From positions 1 through 31,961 of the forward strand of contig CAYFUH010000018.1 in assembly GCA_964346355.1 (NCBI GenBank): a DNA stretch of 31,961 bases. Reading direction: 5' to 3'. This DNA comes from UBA6115 sp964346355 (GTDB lineage Bacteria > Bacillota > Clostridia > Christensenellales > Aristaeellaceae). The notes under the pieces were generated by a model. That model worked only from the letters and a program-made list of their open reading frames with translations. It searched no databases and was not told the DNA's origin. Positions 8,088 through 15,410 of this stretch are shown piece after piece; position 1 is the stretch's first letter, and every line of letters starts with the position of its first letter. Both the position numbers and the translations under genes were made by a program.

Positions 8088-8789
8088 ATGAAAAAACGAG
8101 TAGGTATTCTGTTATGCGCGCTGCTGATGGTGTTTTGTACAGCGGCGCTTGCGCAGGAAGCCTGGCAGCGTCCCTATGCCAAGGACACGGGGTATGCCTA
8201 TGTCGCCTTTGGCCAGTACCCCTTTGAAAAGGACGGTACCGTCCGGCCCATCCTGTGGCGCTTTTTGGAGACGAAGGACGGTATCAGTTATCTGATGAGC
8301 GAATACATCATCCACGTGAGCCGGGTGCACCATGTGGCCCAGGGCTATCCGGGCTGGGATGCGGCGGATTTGAACGCCTGGCTGCAGGATGAGTTTGTCA
8401 AAAAAGCCTTCAGCGAAGCGGAAGCTGCCGCCCTGCACGAGACAGAGGGCCTGGGACGGGTGAGCCTGCCCAGCTCTGATGATGTAAAAAACAAGGCCTA
8501 CGGCTTTTTGGACGACAAAACCCGCCGCACCATCGGCACGCCCTGGGCGGATGAAAGCGGGCTGTTCTTCTACCGCAACAAGGGCCACAGTCCCTACTGG
8601 ATGCGCACACCCTCCAACCAGAAGTACGCGCAGCGCAGCATCAAGCTGGAGGGCAACCTGGGCTATCTGGGCGTGACCGCTGTGGATATGGGCGTGCGGC
8701 CCGTAATCTGGCTGACAGACAGCCAAATTGAGGTGACAGGCGGCACCGGCACCATGGCGGATCCCTTCATCCTGGGCGTGAAGGAATAA
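8088..8789 (+). CDS. Secreted DUF6273 domain protein
   Basis: A signal peptide (MKKRVG, hydrophobic core, cleavage after AALA) precedes a single DUF6273 domain of about 200 residues. The features that identify it are VAFGQYPFEKDG followed by ILWRFLE, a LNAWLQDEFVKKAFSEAE block, a VSLPS segment, YWMRTPS, and the closing MGVRPVIWL. The domain has no established activity; it resembles the sulfatase-modifying/C-lectin-like folds found in surface proteins, which is an inference. I chose ATG 8088 because AGGAG (8076-8080) is then 7 nt away; the ATG at 8082 would be only 1 nt from it. The same domain forms the N-terminal half of the DUF6273-NAGPA fusion encoded at 10873. It is the last gene of the plus-strand operon, before a strong hairpin terminator. 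Confidence 0.8.
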   Translation: MKKRVGILLCALLMVFCTAALAQEAWQRPYAKDTGYAYVAFGQYPFEKDGTVRPILWRFLETKDGISYLMSEYIIHVSRVHHVAQGYPGWDAADLNAWLQDEFVKKAFSEAEAAALHETEGLGRVSLPSSDDVKNKAYGFLDDKTRRTIGTPWADESGLFFYRNKGHSPYWMRTPSNQKYAQRSIKLEGNLGYLGVTAVDMGVRPVIWLTDSQIEVTGGTGTMADPFILGVKE

Positions 8790-8802
8790 ACGCACCAAAG
8801 CC

Positions 8803-8835
8803 AAAAGCCAAGGCACAACATCTGCCTTGGCTTTT
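8803..8835. terminator. Bidirectional intrinsic terminator
   Basis: A 13-bp perfect stem, AAAAGCCAAGGCA (8803-8815) with TGCCTTGGCTTTT (8823-8835), has a 7-nt loop. It ends in T-rich sequence on both strands, so it can close the plus-strand DUF6273 operon and the minus-strand LRR gene, whose stop is at 8853. Confidence 0.88.
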
Positions 8836-8852
8836 AATATGGTTTTGAATCC

Positions 8853-9722
8853 TTACTTCTTTTTGATGACGCGCTCCGGGATGTCGTCAAAGGGGATGAA
8901 CTCGCTGCGGTCAAAGGTGTGGCGCATCGCGAAAAAGCGCGGGTGCTGGCGCCAGCCTTCTTGGGTGGCCAGGCGGGCTGTGTTGTTGATGACGGCATCC
9001 GGCAGGGCCTCCTGCAGGGCGGCGATCTGCTCCTGGCTCAGCCCGTTTCGGGACAGCCAGATGCGCTCCAGCTTGGTAAGGCCATAAAGCGGGCTTAGAT
9101 CGGCGATCTCGTTAAAGGCGATGTTCAAGTCCACCAGCTCCCCCAATTCCGCAAGGGGGGAGATGTCCGTCAGCTTGTTCATGAACAGCTCCAGGTATTG
9201 CAGATCCTTCAGGTGGGTGAGGCCGGACAGGTCCTTGATCTGGTTGTCTGCCAGGATGAGGTATTTAACCTTGGGGGTCAGTTTCAAAAAATCCAGGTCT
9301 GTAATGCGGTTGTGGCCCAGGTCCAAGGCCAGCATGTCGGGGCAGAGGGCCAGCTGGTTGAAGGCCGCGGACTTGTACAGGGGCTCGCCCCGCCGGTGCA
9401 TGGAGAAGATGACGTCATCCGTGCGGCAGTGGAAGCCGGCGATGGTGAGCGTCATGCCAAACCGGATGTCCGGATAGGCCGCTGTCAGCGCGAAGGCCTG
9501 CTTCTCTGTCGGCCGGCTGTGAAACAGATCCACCTTTTGAAGTTTGGGCAGTTGCGCCAGCTCCTCTATCAAGACGTTGAACCGGCTTACCTTTGTGCGG
9601 CCCAAATCCAGGACTTCAATGTCCTTTTTTACCTTTTGGCCCTGGATGGTGACCTCCTCCGCCAGGAGGGGAAGGGTCAGACAAAGCAGCAGCGTCAGGA
9701 TGATCAGCAAGCGTTTTAACAT
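8853..9722 (-). CDS. Secreted leucine-rich repeat protein
   Basis: 289 residues with a Sec signal peptide (cleavage near LPLLA). The central part holds internalin-type leucine-rich repeats of about 22 residues: LALDLGHNRITDLDFL, KYLILADNQIKDLSGL, LQYLELFMNKLTDISPL, LVDLNIAFNEIADLSPL and LERIWLSRNGLS. An earlier VLDLGRTKVSRFN segment may be a degenerate unit. Such proteins make a curved binding surface; the partner here is unknown. There is no LPXTG motif, transmembrane anchor or SLH domain, so it would be released or held non-covalently. The gene stands alone on the minus strand, divergent from the CapA-like gene and sharing the terminator at 8803 with the DUF6273 operon. The Shine-Dalgarno is modest (AAAGGGG). 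Confidence 0.85.
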   Translation of the reverse strand: MLKRLLIILTLLLCLTLPLLAEEVTIQGQKVKKDIEVLDLGRTKVSRFNVLIEELAQLPKLQKVDLFHSRPTEKQAFALTAAYPDIRFGMTLTIAGFHCRTDDVIFSMHRRGEPLYKSAAFNQLALCPDMLALDLGHNRITDLDFLKLTPKVKYLILADNQIKDLSGLTHLKDLQYLELFMNKLTDISPLAELGELVDLNIAFNEIADLSPLYGLTKLERIWLSRNGLSQEQIAALQEALPDAVINNTARLATQEGWRQHPRFFAMRHTFDRSEFIPFDDIPERVIKKK

Positions 9723-9761
9723 GGCGGGGCCCCTTTCGCGGTATCAATCAAGTCCCCATTA

Positions 9762-9770
9762 TGGTATCAT
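9762..9770 (+). promoter_or_regulatory. Possible extended -10 promoter for the CapA-like gene
   Basis: TGGTATCAT is an extended -10 motif (TG, one base, TATCAT) about 29 nt before the CapA-like start, in the 76-bp divergent gap. No good -35 is visible, which is tolerated by extended -10 promoters. Confidence 0.35.
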
Positions 9771-9798
9771 ATTCCCCAGTTGAAGAGGAGGGTTTTTC

Positions 9799-10833
9799 AT
9801 GAAAGCACGACGGATACTCCTGCTGTCCCTGTTGCTGTGCGTCATAACGGGCATCGCAAGCGCCCAAACGCTGCTGATCACCTTTGTAGGGGATACCAGC
9901 ATCGGGGACGCCCTGCAGTTTCGCAACCACGAAAACAGCTACCACGATGTCGTGAAAAACAAAGGCTTTGACTGGCCTTTTTCATTGGTGAAGGAGGTCA
10001 TGGCGGCGGATGACCTGACGGTTGCCAACCTGGAAGGCTCCATCACCACGCTCAAAAAGCACAAGGACATCCGCTATCCGCTGGTGATTGACCCGTCCCA
10101 TCTGCAAATTTTAAAAGAAGGCAGCATTGAGGTGGTCAACACCGCCAACAACCACGCCTTTGACTTTTTGAAGCCCGGCTACGCGGACACCCTGCGCCAC
10201 CTTGATGAGGCAGGCATCGTCCACTTCGGCACCTTGAGCCCGCCTTCCTCCACCGGGGTGGATACCCAGGCAGTTGTGACGGTGAAGGGCATCAAAATCG
10301 GCTTTATCGGCTACACCTATCCGCAGGACAGCGACCTAAAGCGCATCAAAGCCACCTCCGCGCGGCTGCGCGAAGAAGGCTGCGACCTTATTGTGCTCAG
10401 CCTGCACTGGGGGCGGGAAACCCATATGACGCCCAACAATGTGCAGTACAATTTTGCCCGGAAGGTGTTCAAGTTTGACATCGACTTAATCTTTGGCCAC
10501 CATCCGCACGTGGTGCAGCCCATCGCGCTGTATGAGGGCCGCCCGGTGCTGTTCAGCACAGGCAACTTCACCTTTGGCACCATGAGCAAGGTGGATCGCT
10601 CAACGGGCCTGTTCCAGGTGGAGTATGACGTAAGTGGCGGCACACCCAAACTGGCTGCTGTGCGGGTCATCCCCTGCCTGACCAGCGGCAACGGGGATTA
10701 CCGCCCCACCCCGGTGACGGACATAGACGCGCAAAAAGAGATTTTTGCCAAGCTCAGCTTCAAGAAACTGCCCAAGGGGTTTGATGCCCTGCCGGATACC
10801 TTCCTTGACACGGGCGAAGCGCGGTTTGACTGA
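9799..10833 (+). CDS. CapA-family (poly-gamma-glutamate synthesis type) secreted metallophosphatase-like protein
   Basis: A signal peptide (cleavage after GIASA) is followed by a full CapA domain, which has a calcineurin-like metallophosphoesterase fold. Motifs in order: LLITFVGDTSIGD (Asp32), TVANLEGSI, VVNTANNHAFDF, IGFIGYTYP, LSLHWGRE and FGHHPHVVQPI. These Asp, Glu, Asn-His and His residues are the expected metal ligands. Characterised relatives take part in capsular poly-gamma-glutamate handling, but no capB or capC homologue lies nearby, so a general role in envelope polymer metabolism is as far as I would go. The ribosome site AGAGGAGGG is 6 nt from the ATG. The DUF6273-NAGPA gene begins 39 nt after the stop with no terminator between, so the two are probably co-transcribed. 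Confidence 0.88.
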   Translation: MKARRILLLSLLLCVITGIASAQTLLITFVGDTSIGDALQFRNHENSYHDVVKNKGFDWPFSLVKEVMAADDLTVANLEGSITTLKKHKDIRYPLVIDPSHLQILKEGSIEVVNTANNHAFDFLKPGYADTLRHLDEAGIVHFGTLSPPSSTGVDTQAVVTVKGIKIGFIGYTYPQDSDLKRIKATSARLREEGCDLIVLSLHWGRETHMTPNNVQYNFARKVFKFDIDLIFGHHPHVVQPIALYEGRPVLFSTGNFTFGTMSKVDRSTGLFQVEYDVSGGTPKLAAVRVIPCLTSGNGDYRPTPVTDIDAQKEIFAKLSFKKLPKGFDALPDTFLDTGEARFD

Positions 10834-10872
10834 TCCACTTGTTGTTGAATGAAGAAGATAAAGAGGAACCCT

Positions 10873-12543
10873 ATGAAAAAAACAGCTCTGATAACCATGT
10901 TGGCCCTGGCGATTTTGCTGATGCCCTTTTGCTGGGTGTCAGCAGACGCGAACATCAGCTATTTGCAGTTTGGGCACTACCCCGCGCAGAAGGACGGCAC
11001 GGCGGACCCGATTTTGTGGAAAGTCTTGAAAAATGACGCGGACGGCGTGCTGCTGCTGAGCGAGTTTGTGCTGGATGCGCTTCCGGTGCAGGAAAGCGGC
11101 CGCTACAACGGGTATGAGTACTCCACCCTCAAAACCTGGCTGGAGGTGGATTTTGTGAACAAGGCCTTCAGCGCTGCTGAGCAGGCATTGATTACGCAGG
11201 AGCAGGGCGTGCTTCAGGTGCGCCTGCCCGCGGTGGAGGAATTGCGCAAGAAGGATGGCGGGTTTTTTGATGCGGAGGGGATCCGCGCTAAGCCCACCGC
11301 CTACGCGATTGAGCGCGGCGTGCAAAAATACGGCAGCGGGGACGCCAGCTACTGGACCAGCAACCGCGCCAGCAGCGACCCGAGTGGCCAGCGCAGGGTG
11401 CTGGACAAGGGCAGCTTTGGCTATGCCATCTCCAACTATGCCACAATTGGCGTGCGCCCCATGGTGCTGCTTACAAAAGACGCGCTGCAAAAGGCAGCTG
11501 GCATTGGCAGCGCGCAGGACCCCTTCACCCTGAACCTGCCAGACGCTACACCCGAACCCCAGGAAACAGCGGAGGAAGCGCCTGAAGTGGAAACTGAACC
11601 GCCTGCACCCACAGCGCAGGCGGAGGAACCCGTGCCCCCCGCAGCGGAGGAGGGGAGTGAACCAGCCACAGCACCGCTTTTGACAGAAGGCTTTCCGGAA
11701 TTGACGGCGGACGGGTTTTTAAAACCGGGCGAAGCGCCGTATATCTTCAAGGATGAGGAAAACGGCATCTGGCGCTATGCCTCCCAGACCCTGCGCATTG
11801 TGATTACCCGCCAGCAAAACGTGGAAGAAAAGCTGCGCTGGTTTGAAAGCCAGGTGTTTTTCAAGGAGGGTGATCGCTTCCAGATGTACCCCAATGAGCC
11901 TGGGAACAAATTTAAAATGAAGCAGATGGAAAAAATCGCGGACCAGCACAACCTGGTGTTCGCGGTGAACGGAGATTACTACATCTACCGTGTCAACCGG
12001 CGCAACGCCACAAAATCCGCGGTGGCCATTGGCCGTGTGGCGCGTGATTTTACCATGCTGTATGATACGGCTGTCTCCCCCAACCGGAAAAACCACCCCA
12101 ACCTGGATGTGATGGCGCTGTACCCGGACGGCACCATGAGCGTGCACGATGCCAATGAAAAAACCACCGAAGAGCTGTTGGCCATGGGTGCGATGGACGT
12201 GCTGTCCTTTGGGCCGGTATTGATCCGGGACGGCGCCATCAACGAGAAGGCTGTGTCCAACTTTGGCGTCACCCAACAGCCCCGCGCGGGCCTGGGCATG
12301 GTGCGCAAGGGCCATTTTATTCATCTGATGGTGGAGTCCCGCACCTCCAAAAGCAAAGGGGTCAACACCACCTGGATGGCGGAGCGGTTTGCACAGCTGG
12401 GCTGTGACACCGCCTTCAACCTGGACGGCGGGCAGACCGCTGTGGTGATTTTCATGGGCGAACAGCTTAATGAAATCGGCAAATACGACAACAAAACCAA
12501 CTCCAGGCTGCAAAATGAAGTGATGGGGATTGGGCAGAGATAA
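10873..12543 (+). CDS. Secreted DUF6273-NAGPA fusion protein
   Basis: 556 residues: signal peptide (cleavage after WVSA), DUF6273 domain at about 28-215 (LQFGHYPAQKDG, ILWKVL, LKTWLEVDFVNKAFSAAE, YWTSNRAS, IGVRPMVLL), an acidic Pro/Glu/Ala linker at about 222-270, and a NAGPA-type phosphodiester glycosidase domain from about 300 to the end. In the second domain the motifs are FAVNGDYYIY, LSFGPVLIRDG, RAGLGMVRKGHF and the hallmark AFNLDGGQTAVVIF. I start at ATG 10873, 6 nt after GAGG, rather than ATG 10849 upstream of that site. Both domains are also encoded singly nearby (genes at 8088 and 6168), which ties their functions together. The gene ends with no gap against the convergent SDR gene. 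The substrate is unknown. Confidence 0.85.
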   Translation: MKKTALITMLALAILLMPFCWVSADANISYLQFGHYPAQKDGTADPILWKVLKNDADGVLLLSEFVLDALPVQESGRYNGYEYSTLKTWLEVDFVNKAFSAAEQALITQEQGVLQVRLPAVEELRKKDGGFFDAEGIRAKPTAYAIERGVQKYGSGDASYWTSNRASSDPSGQRRVLDKGSFGYAISNYATIGVRPMVLLTKDALQKAAGIGSAQDPFTLNLPDATPEPQETAEEAPEVETEPPAPTAQAEEPVPPAAEEGSEPATAPLLTEGFPELTADGFLKPGEAPYIFKDEENGIWRYASQTLRIVITRQQNVEEKLRWFESQVFFKEGDRFQMYPNEPGNKFKMKQMEKIADQHNLVFAVNGDYYIYRVNRRNATKSAVAIGRVARDFTMLYDTAVSPNRKNHPNLDVMALYPDGTMSVHDANEKTTEELLAMGAMDVLSFGPVLIRDGAINEKAVSNFGVTQQPRAGLGMVRKGHFIHLMVESRTSKSKGVNTTWMAERFAQLGCDTAFNLDGGQTAVVIFMGEQLNEIGKYDNKTNSRLQNEVMGIGQR

Positions 12544-13269
12544 CTAAGTGGAAAGGGTCCACCCAAAATCCCCGTGATAGATCATTTGCTTGCTCATGCC
12601 GCCGTCCACCACCAGCGTTTGCCCGGTGATGAAGGCGGCTTTTTCTGAGCAGAGGAAGAAAACGGCGTTCACAATGTCCTCAGGTGTCCCGACACGGCCT
12701 GAAGGATGCTGGCTGGCGTCCGGGCCTGTGAGGGCGCTGTACGTGGTATCAATCCAGCCAGGCGCGATGGCGTTGACCCTTACCTTGCCCGACAGGCTGA
12801 CGGCCAGCGCGTGGGTCAGCGCGGTGATGCCGCCTTTGGCCGCGGTATAGGACTCCGTCTGGGGCTGGGACTGGAAAGCGCGGGTGGAGGACAGGTTGAT
12901 GACGCTGGCGCCCTTTCGCATGAGGGGCAAAAGCAGCCGGGTTAAATAGTAGGGCGCCGCCACGCCCACCTGGAGCACATGCAAAAAATCCGCATAGCCG
13001 CAGGCATCCAGCCCGCCGCGGCTGGTCATCGCGTTGTTGATGAGGACATCAAGCTGCCCGAAGCGCTCGGTACACGCGCGCGCGAAGGCTTCCAAATCCG
13101 CCTGTTTGCCCACATCGCCCAAAAAAGCGATATCAACTTCAAGCGGGATCTTTTGCACATCCATCGCAGCGACCAAAGCGCCGTTTTCCAAAAATGCCTT
13201 GGCCAGCGCCAGGCCAATGCCCTGCGCGGCGCCGGTGATGACGACCGTTTTGCCTGTAAATAATGACAT
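12544..13269 (-). CDS. Classical short-chain dehydrogenase/reductase
   Basis: 241 residues, the normal length for a classical SDR, an NAD(P)-dependent oxidoreductase of the cytoplasm. The cofactor motif TGAAQGIG is at 12-19, the structural NNA motif at 78-80, and the catalytic set is Ser (127/128), Tyr141 and Lys145 in the YTAAK motif, followed by NAIAPGWI and the C-terminal GQTLVVDGG. Asp at the end of the second strand (MDV) favours NAD over NADP, as an inference. The substrate cannot be told from sequence. It is the last gene of a minus-strand operon, 27 nt after the peptidoglycan-binding gene, with a GGGGAG site. Its stop codon abuts the stop of the convergent fusion gene, with no intergenic base; a weak 5-bp stem (12548-12562) inside its end is the only terminator-like structure seen. 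Confidence 0.92.
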   Translation of the reverse strand: MSLFTGKTVVITGAAQGIGLALAKAFLENGALVAAMDVQKIPLEVDIAFLGDVGKQADLEAFARACTERFGQLDVLINNAMTSRGGLDACGYADFLHVLQVGVAAPYYLTRLLLPLMRKGASVINLSSTRAFQSQPQTESYTAAKGGITALTHALAVSLSGKVRVNAIAPGWIDTTYSALTGPDASQHPSGRVGTPEDIVNAVFFLCSEKAAFITGQTLVVDGGMSKQMIYHGDFGWTLST

Positions 13270-13296
13270 ATTGACTCCCCTTATTGTGTTGTCAGT

Positions 13297-14304
13297 CTAC
13301 GGCGCGGTGCCTGCCTCGTCGTCCCAGCTGGCGAAAGAGGCTTCAAAGGCGGCGTTAAGGTGTTCAGGATCCACCCGCTGGGAGCCGTCCCCGCGGCTGT
13401 AGGAGAAATGCACACAGAAATGCCCGGGCATCCCGTTTTGCCGGTTGGCGACATAGCCATGGGGCATGCCGTTCATGGAGGCTGCGTACACCTGGTTTTG
13501 ATAGCGCAGCAGGATGGGCCTGCGGTCCCAGCTCCAGGTGCCGCCGTAGACCCTGTTCATCTGCTGGGTGTCATAGGGGGTGACCGGCTCGGCGTCCAGG
13601 TGGCTTACCCCCATCATGCGCGCGCAGGTGAAGCGGATGCCGGTGCGCACGTCCTTGATTTCAAAGGTCGCGCCCATGGGGATTAAGTCCTCTGCCCCCG
13701 CGTACCAGGCAGGCATCAAGGTGAGCGGGCCTACTTCCTCAGGCCGCGTCATCAAGCGGGCCAGGGTGTCCCGATCGGCGCGCCCGCTTTTTATGAGGCT
13801 CTGATCGCTCTGGAATTGCACCAGCGCCTGATAGGTGGTGTGATCAAACACGCCGCTTGCGGGCGGACTGAGATAATGATGGCGGACCAGGGCCTGCTGC
13901 AGCCAGAGCACCGCGGTGCCCCGATCCCCGGGGCTGCTTTCCCTTGGCATCAGGGCGTTTAGGCCGGATAAGGCGATGCCCTGATTTGTTGTATCCCCGT
14001 TTTGATAAAGAACCCGCGCGAACAGGGCGGCGAGGGTGTCCTCATCCGCCTGGCCGCTCACAGGCAGCTGATGGGCCCTTTGGGCCTGCTCCACCGCGCG
14101 CAGGGTCAGCACGCCGAAATACCCATCCGGCTTGATGGATAAAAACCCCTGCTGATGCAGCGCCTCCTGCAGCAGACGGACATGATGGCCCCGCTCACCC
14201 AGCTGGCTGGGCGCAGGCAGGCTGGCGGCCGCAGCAGGCAGCGCAGGGGCGAGCAGCGCGCCCAGCAGCAGGAGCAGGAAAAGCTGTACAATTCGTTTTT
14301 TCAT
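13297..14304 (-). CDS. Secreted peptidoglycan-binding protein with unassigned C-terminal domain
   Basis: 335 residues. A signal peptide (cleavage near PAAAA) is followed by two PG_binding_1 domains, at about 35-95 (LGERGHHVRLLQEAL...GYFGVLTLRAV) and 124-185 (GDRGTAVLWLQQAL...GVFDHTTYQALVQFQ). The C-terminal ~125 residues (210-325) form a domain I cannot name, with conspicuous Cys227, His235 and Asp237, a SMNGMPHG motif, and His295-x-Cys297-x-His299. I have an impression of similar unnamed C-termini in other clostridial wall proteins. The spacing of His/Cys invites a catalytic reading, perhaps wall hydrolysis or transpeptidation, but that is speculation. The ATG at 14304 is 8 nt beyond the preceding stop, and its ribosome site (AAGTAAGG) overlaps that stop. 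An upstream in-frame start at 14334 would cut into the previous gene. Confidence 0.82.
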   Translation of the reverse strand: MKKRIVQLFLLLLLGALLAPALPAAAASLPAPSQLGERGHHVRLLQEALHQQGFLSIKPDGYFGVLTLRAVEQAQRAHQLPVSGQADEDTLAALFARVLYQNGDTTNQGIALSGLNALMPRESSPGDRGTAVLWLQQALVRHHYLSPPASGVFDHTTYQALVQFQSDQSLIKSGRADRDTLARLMTRPEEVGPLTLMPAWYAGAEDLIPMGATFEIKDVRTGIRFTCARMMGVSHLDAEPVTPYDTQQMNRVYGGTWSWDRRPILLRYQNQVYAASMNGMPHGYVANRQNGMPGHFCVHFSYSRGDGSQRVDPEHLNAAFEASFASWDDEAGTAP

Positions 14305-14312
14305 GGCCTTAC

Positions 14313-15269
14313 TTACGGGTTTGGGGAAAACCACAGCGGGTGGGCGGAGTTGGGCTGGAACACCAAAAACGGGGTATCGCCTTTATCAATCAGGCAGCCG
14401 ATGACGGCGGTCTGCTCGCCCTGGTCATATAAGGTGCGCAGGTCAGAAGGCGGGTTGATCAAAAAGTGCTGGCGGTATTCCGTGCCAGAGGCGCTTACAA
14501 AATAGAAGTCCTCCTTGCTGATGGGCGCGCGCCCGCCGGGCGCGGAAAGGGCTTTCACGCGCAAATAAATCAGGAAGTACTCCTGCGTTTTGGTTGGGTT
14601 GATGTTGTAGTTGGACATGTTCTTGGCGCGCTTGAGGGCGTCGCTGCCCCGGTGGCTTGATTGCAGCTCAATCTCAAAGGAGGCGTACTGGGTGTAGTAA
14701 TCGCCCTCATACACAGCCAGCGTGTTGAGCGGGATGGGGTGTTCACGGGCGCCTGCGCGCGTGGATGCATCCTGCAGCATATCCTGCAGGGCGGGCGTGA
14801 TTAAATCCGCCTTTATCAAAAGCGCGCCGTCTGTCAATTGCCCTGTGCCGCTAAAGGGGGCAAGGCCTTTGAACACGCCAAAGACGGTGACGACATCACC
14901 CGGCAAAATCAGCCGCTCATCCGGCTTGAGGGCATAGGCGGCCTGCAGCACGCGCTGCTTCGCCCCGCTTTGGATCAAGGTGAGCGTATAGCCCGCTTCC
15001 TCCTGATCGATATCCAGCACCATGGCTTCAAGGCGGATTTTTTGCTCCAGATGCTGCGAGGGGTCCCGCGCGTAGGCTTCCAGGGTATCAAGCGCAAGAT
15101 AGCCCTCCGCGTCTGGCAGCTGCGCCTGACGGATCCGCGCGTCCACCTGCAGCCGCAGGGTTTCCAGCTGCGCCGGGCTGAGGCGGTCCAGGTCAATCCC
15201 CTCTGCTGATCGCGCAAACGGGGTGAGCAGCAGGCACAGCATCAGCCACAAGGCAAGGCGTTTTTTCAT
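14313..15269 (-). CDS. Hypothetical secreted protein, possible OB-fold plus Ig-like domain
   Basis: 318 residues; I do not recognise the family. It starts with a clear signal peptide (MKKRLA, hydrophobic core, cleavage near ARSA). A short helical part (LDRLSPAQLETLRLQVDARI) is followed by a beta-rich stretch at about 75-160 (LEAMVLDIDQEE..., ...ILPGDVVTVFGVFKG) that reads like an OB-fold of the kind seen in secreted tRNA_anti-like domains. The C-terminal half (about 185-310: TLAVYEGDYYTQYASFEIEL..., FLIYLRVKAL, DFYFVSASGTEY) looks like the immunoglobulin-like DUF4352 type. These assignments are by pattern only. It is the first gene of a minus-strand operon with the peptidoglycan-binding and SDR genes; AGAGGG is 6 nt from the ATG. 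The AT-rich segment at 15300-15350 carries TATGATAAT on the minus strand, a possible -10. Confidence 0.7.
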   Translation of the reverse strand: MKKRLALWLMLCLLLTPFARSAEGIDLDRLSPAQLETLRLQVDARIRQAQLPDAEGYLALDTLEAYARDPSQHLEQKIRLEAMVLDIDQEEAGYTLTLIQSGAKQRVLQAAYALKPDERLILPGDVVTVFGVFKGLAPFSGTGQLTDGALLIKADLITPALQDMLQDASTRAGAREHPIPLNTLAVYEGDYYTQYASFEIELQSSHRGSDALKRAKNMSNYNINPTKTQEYFLIYLRVKALSAPGGRAPISKEDFYFVSASGTEYRQHFLINPPSDLRTLYDQGEQTAVIGCLIDKGDTPFLVFQPNSAHPLWFSPNP

Positions 15270-15344
15270 ATTCGTCCCTCTTTACTAACAGTCGGCCGCT
15301 AAAAACAAAGCAATCTACACACTATTATCATACCCCGTTTGCCT

Positions 15345-15377
15345 AAAAAACAGCCCCCATCCAAAGGACAGGGGCTG
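15345..15377 (-). terminator. Intrinsic terminator of the ABC importer operon
   Basis: On the minus strand CAGCCCC (15377-15371) pairs with GGGGCTG (15357-15351) around a 13-nt loop and is followed by six T (15350-15345). It lies 34 nt past the binding-protein stop. Confidence 0.85.
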
Positions 15378-15410
15378 CGGTTTACCTGAAACCAGACAGG
15401 TTGCCAGGCA

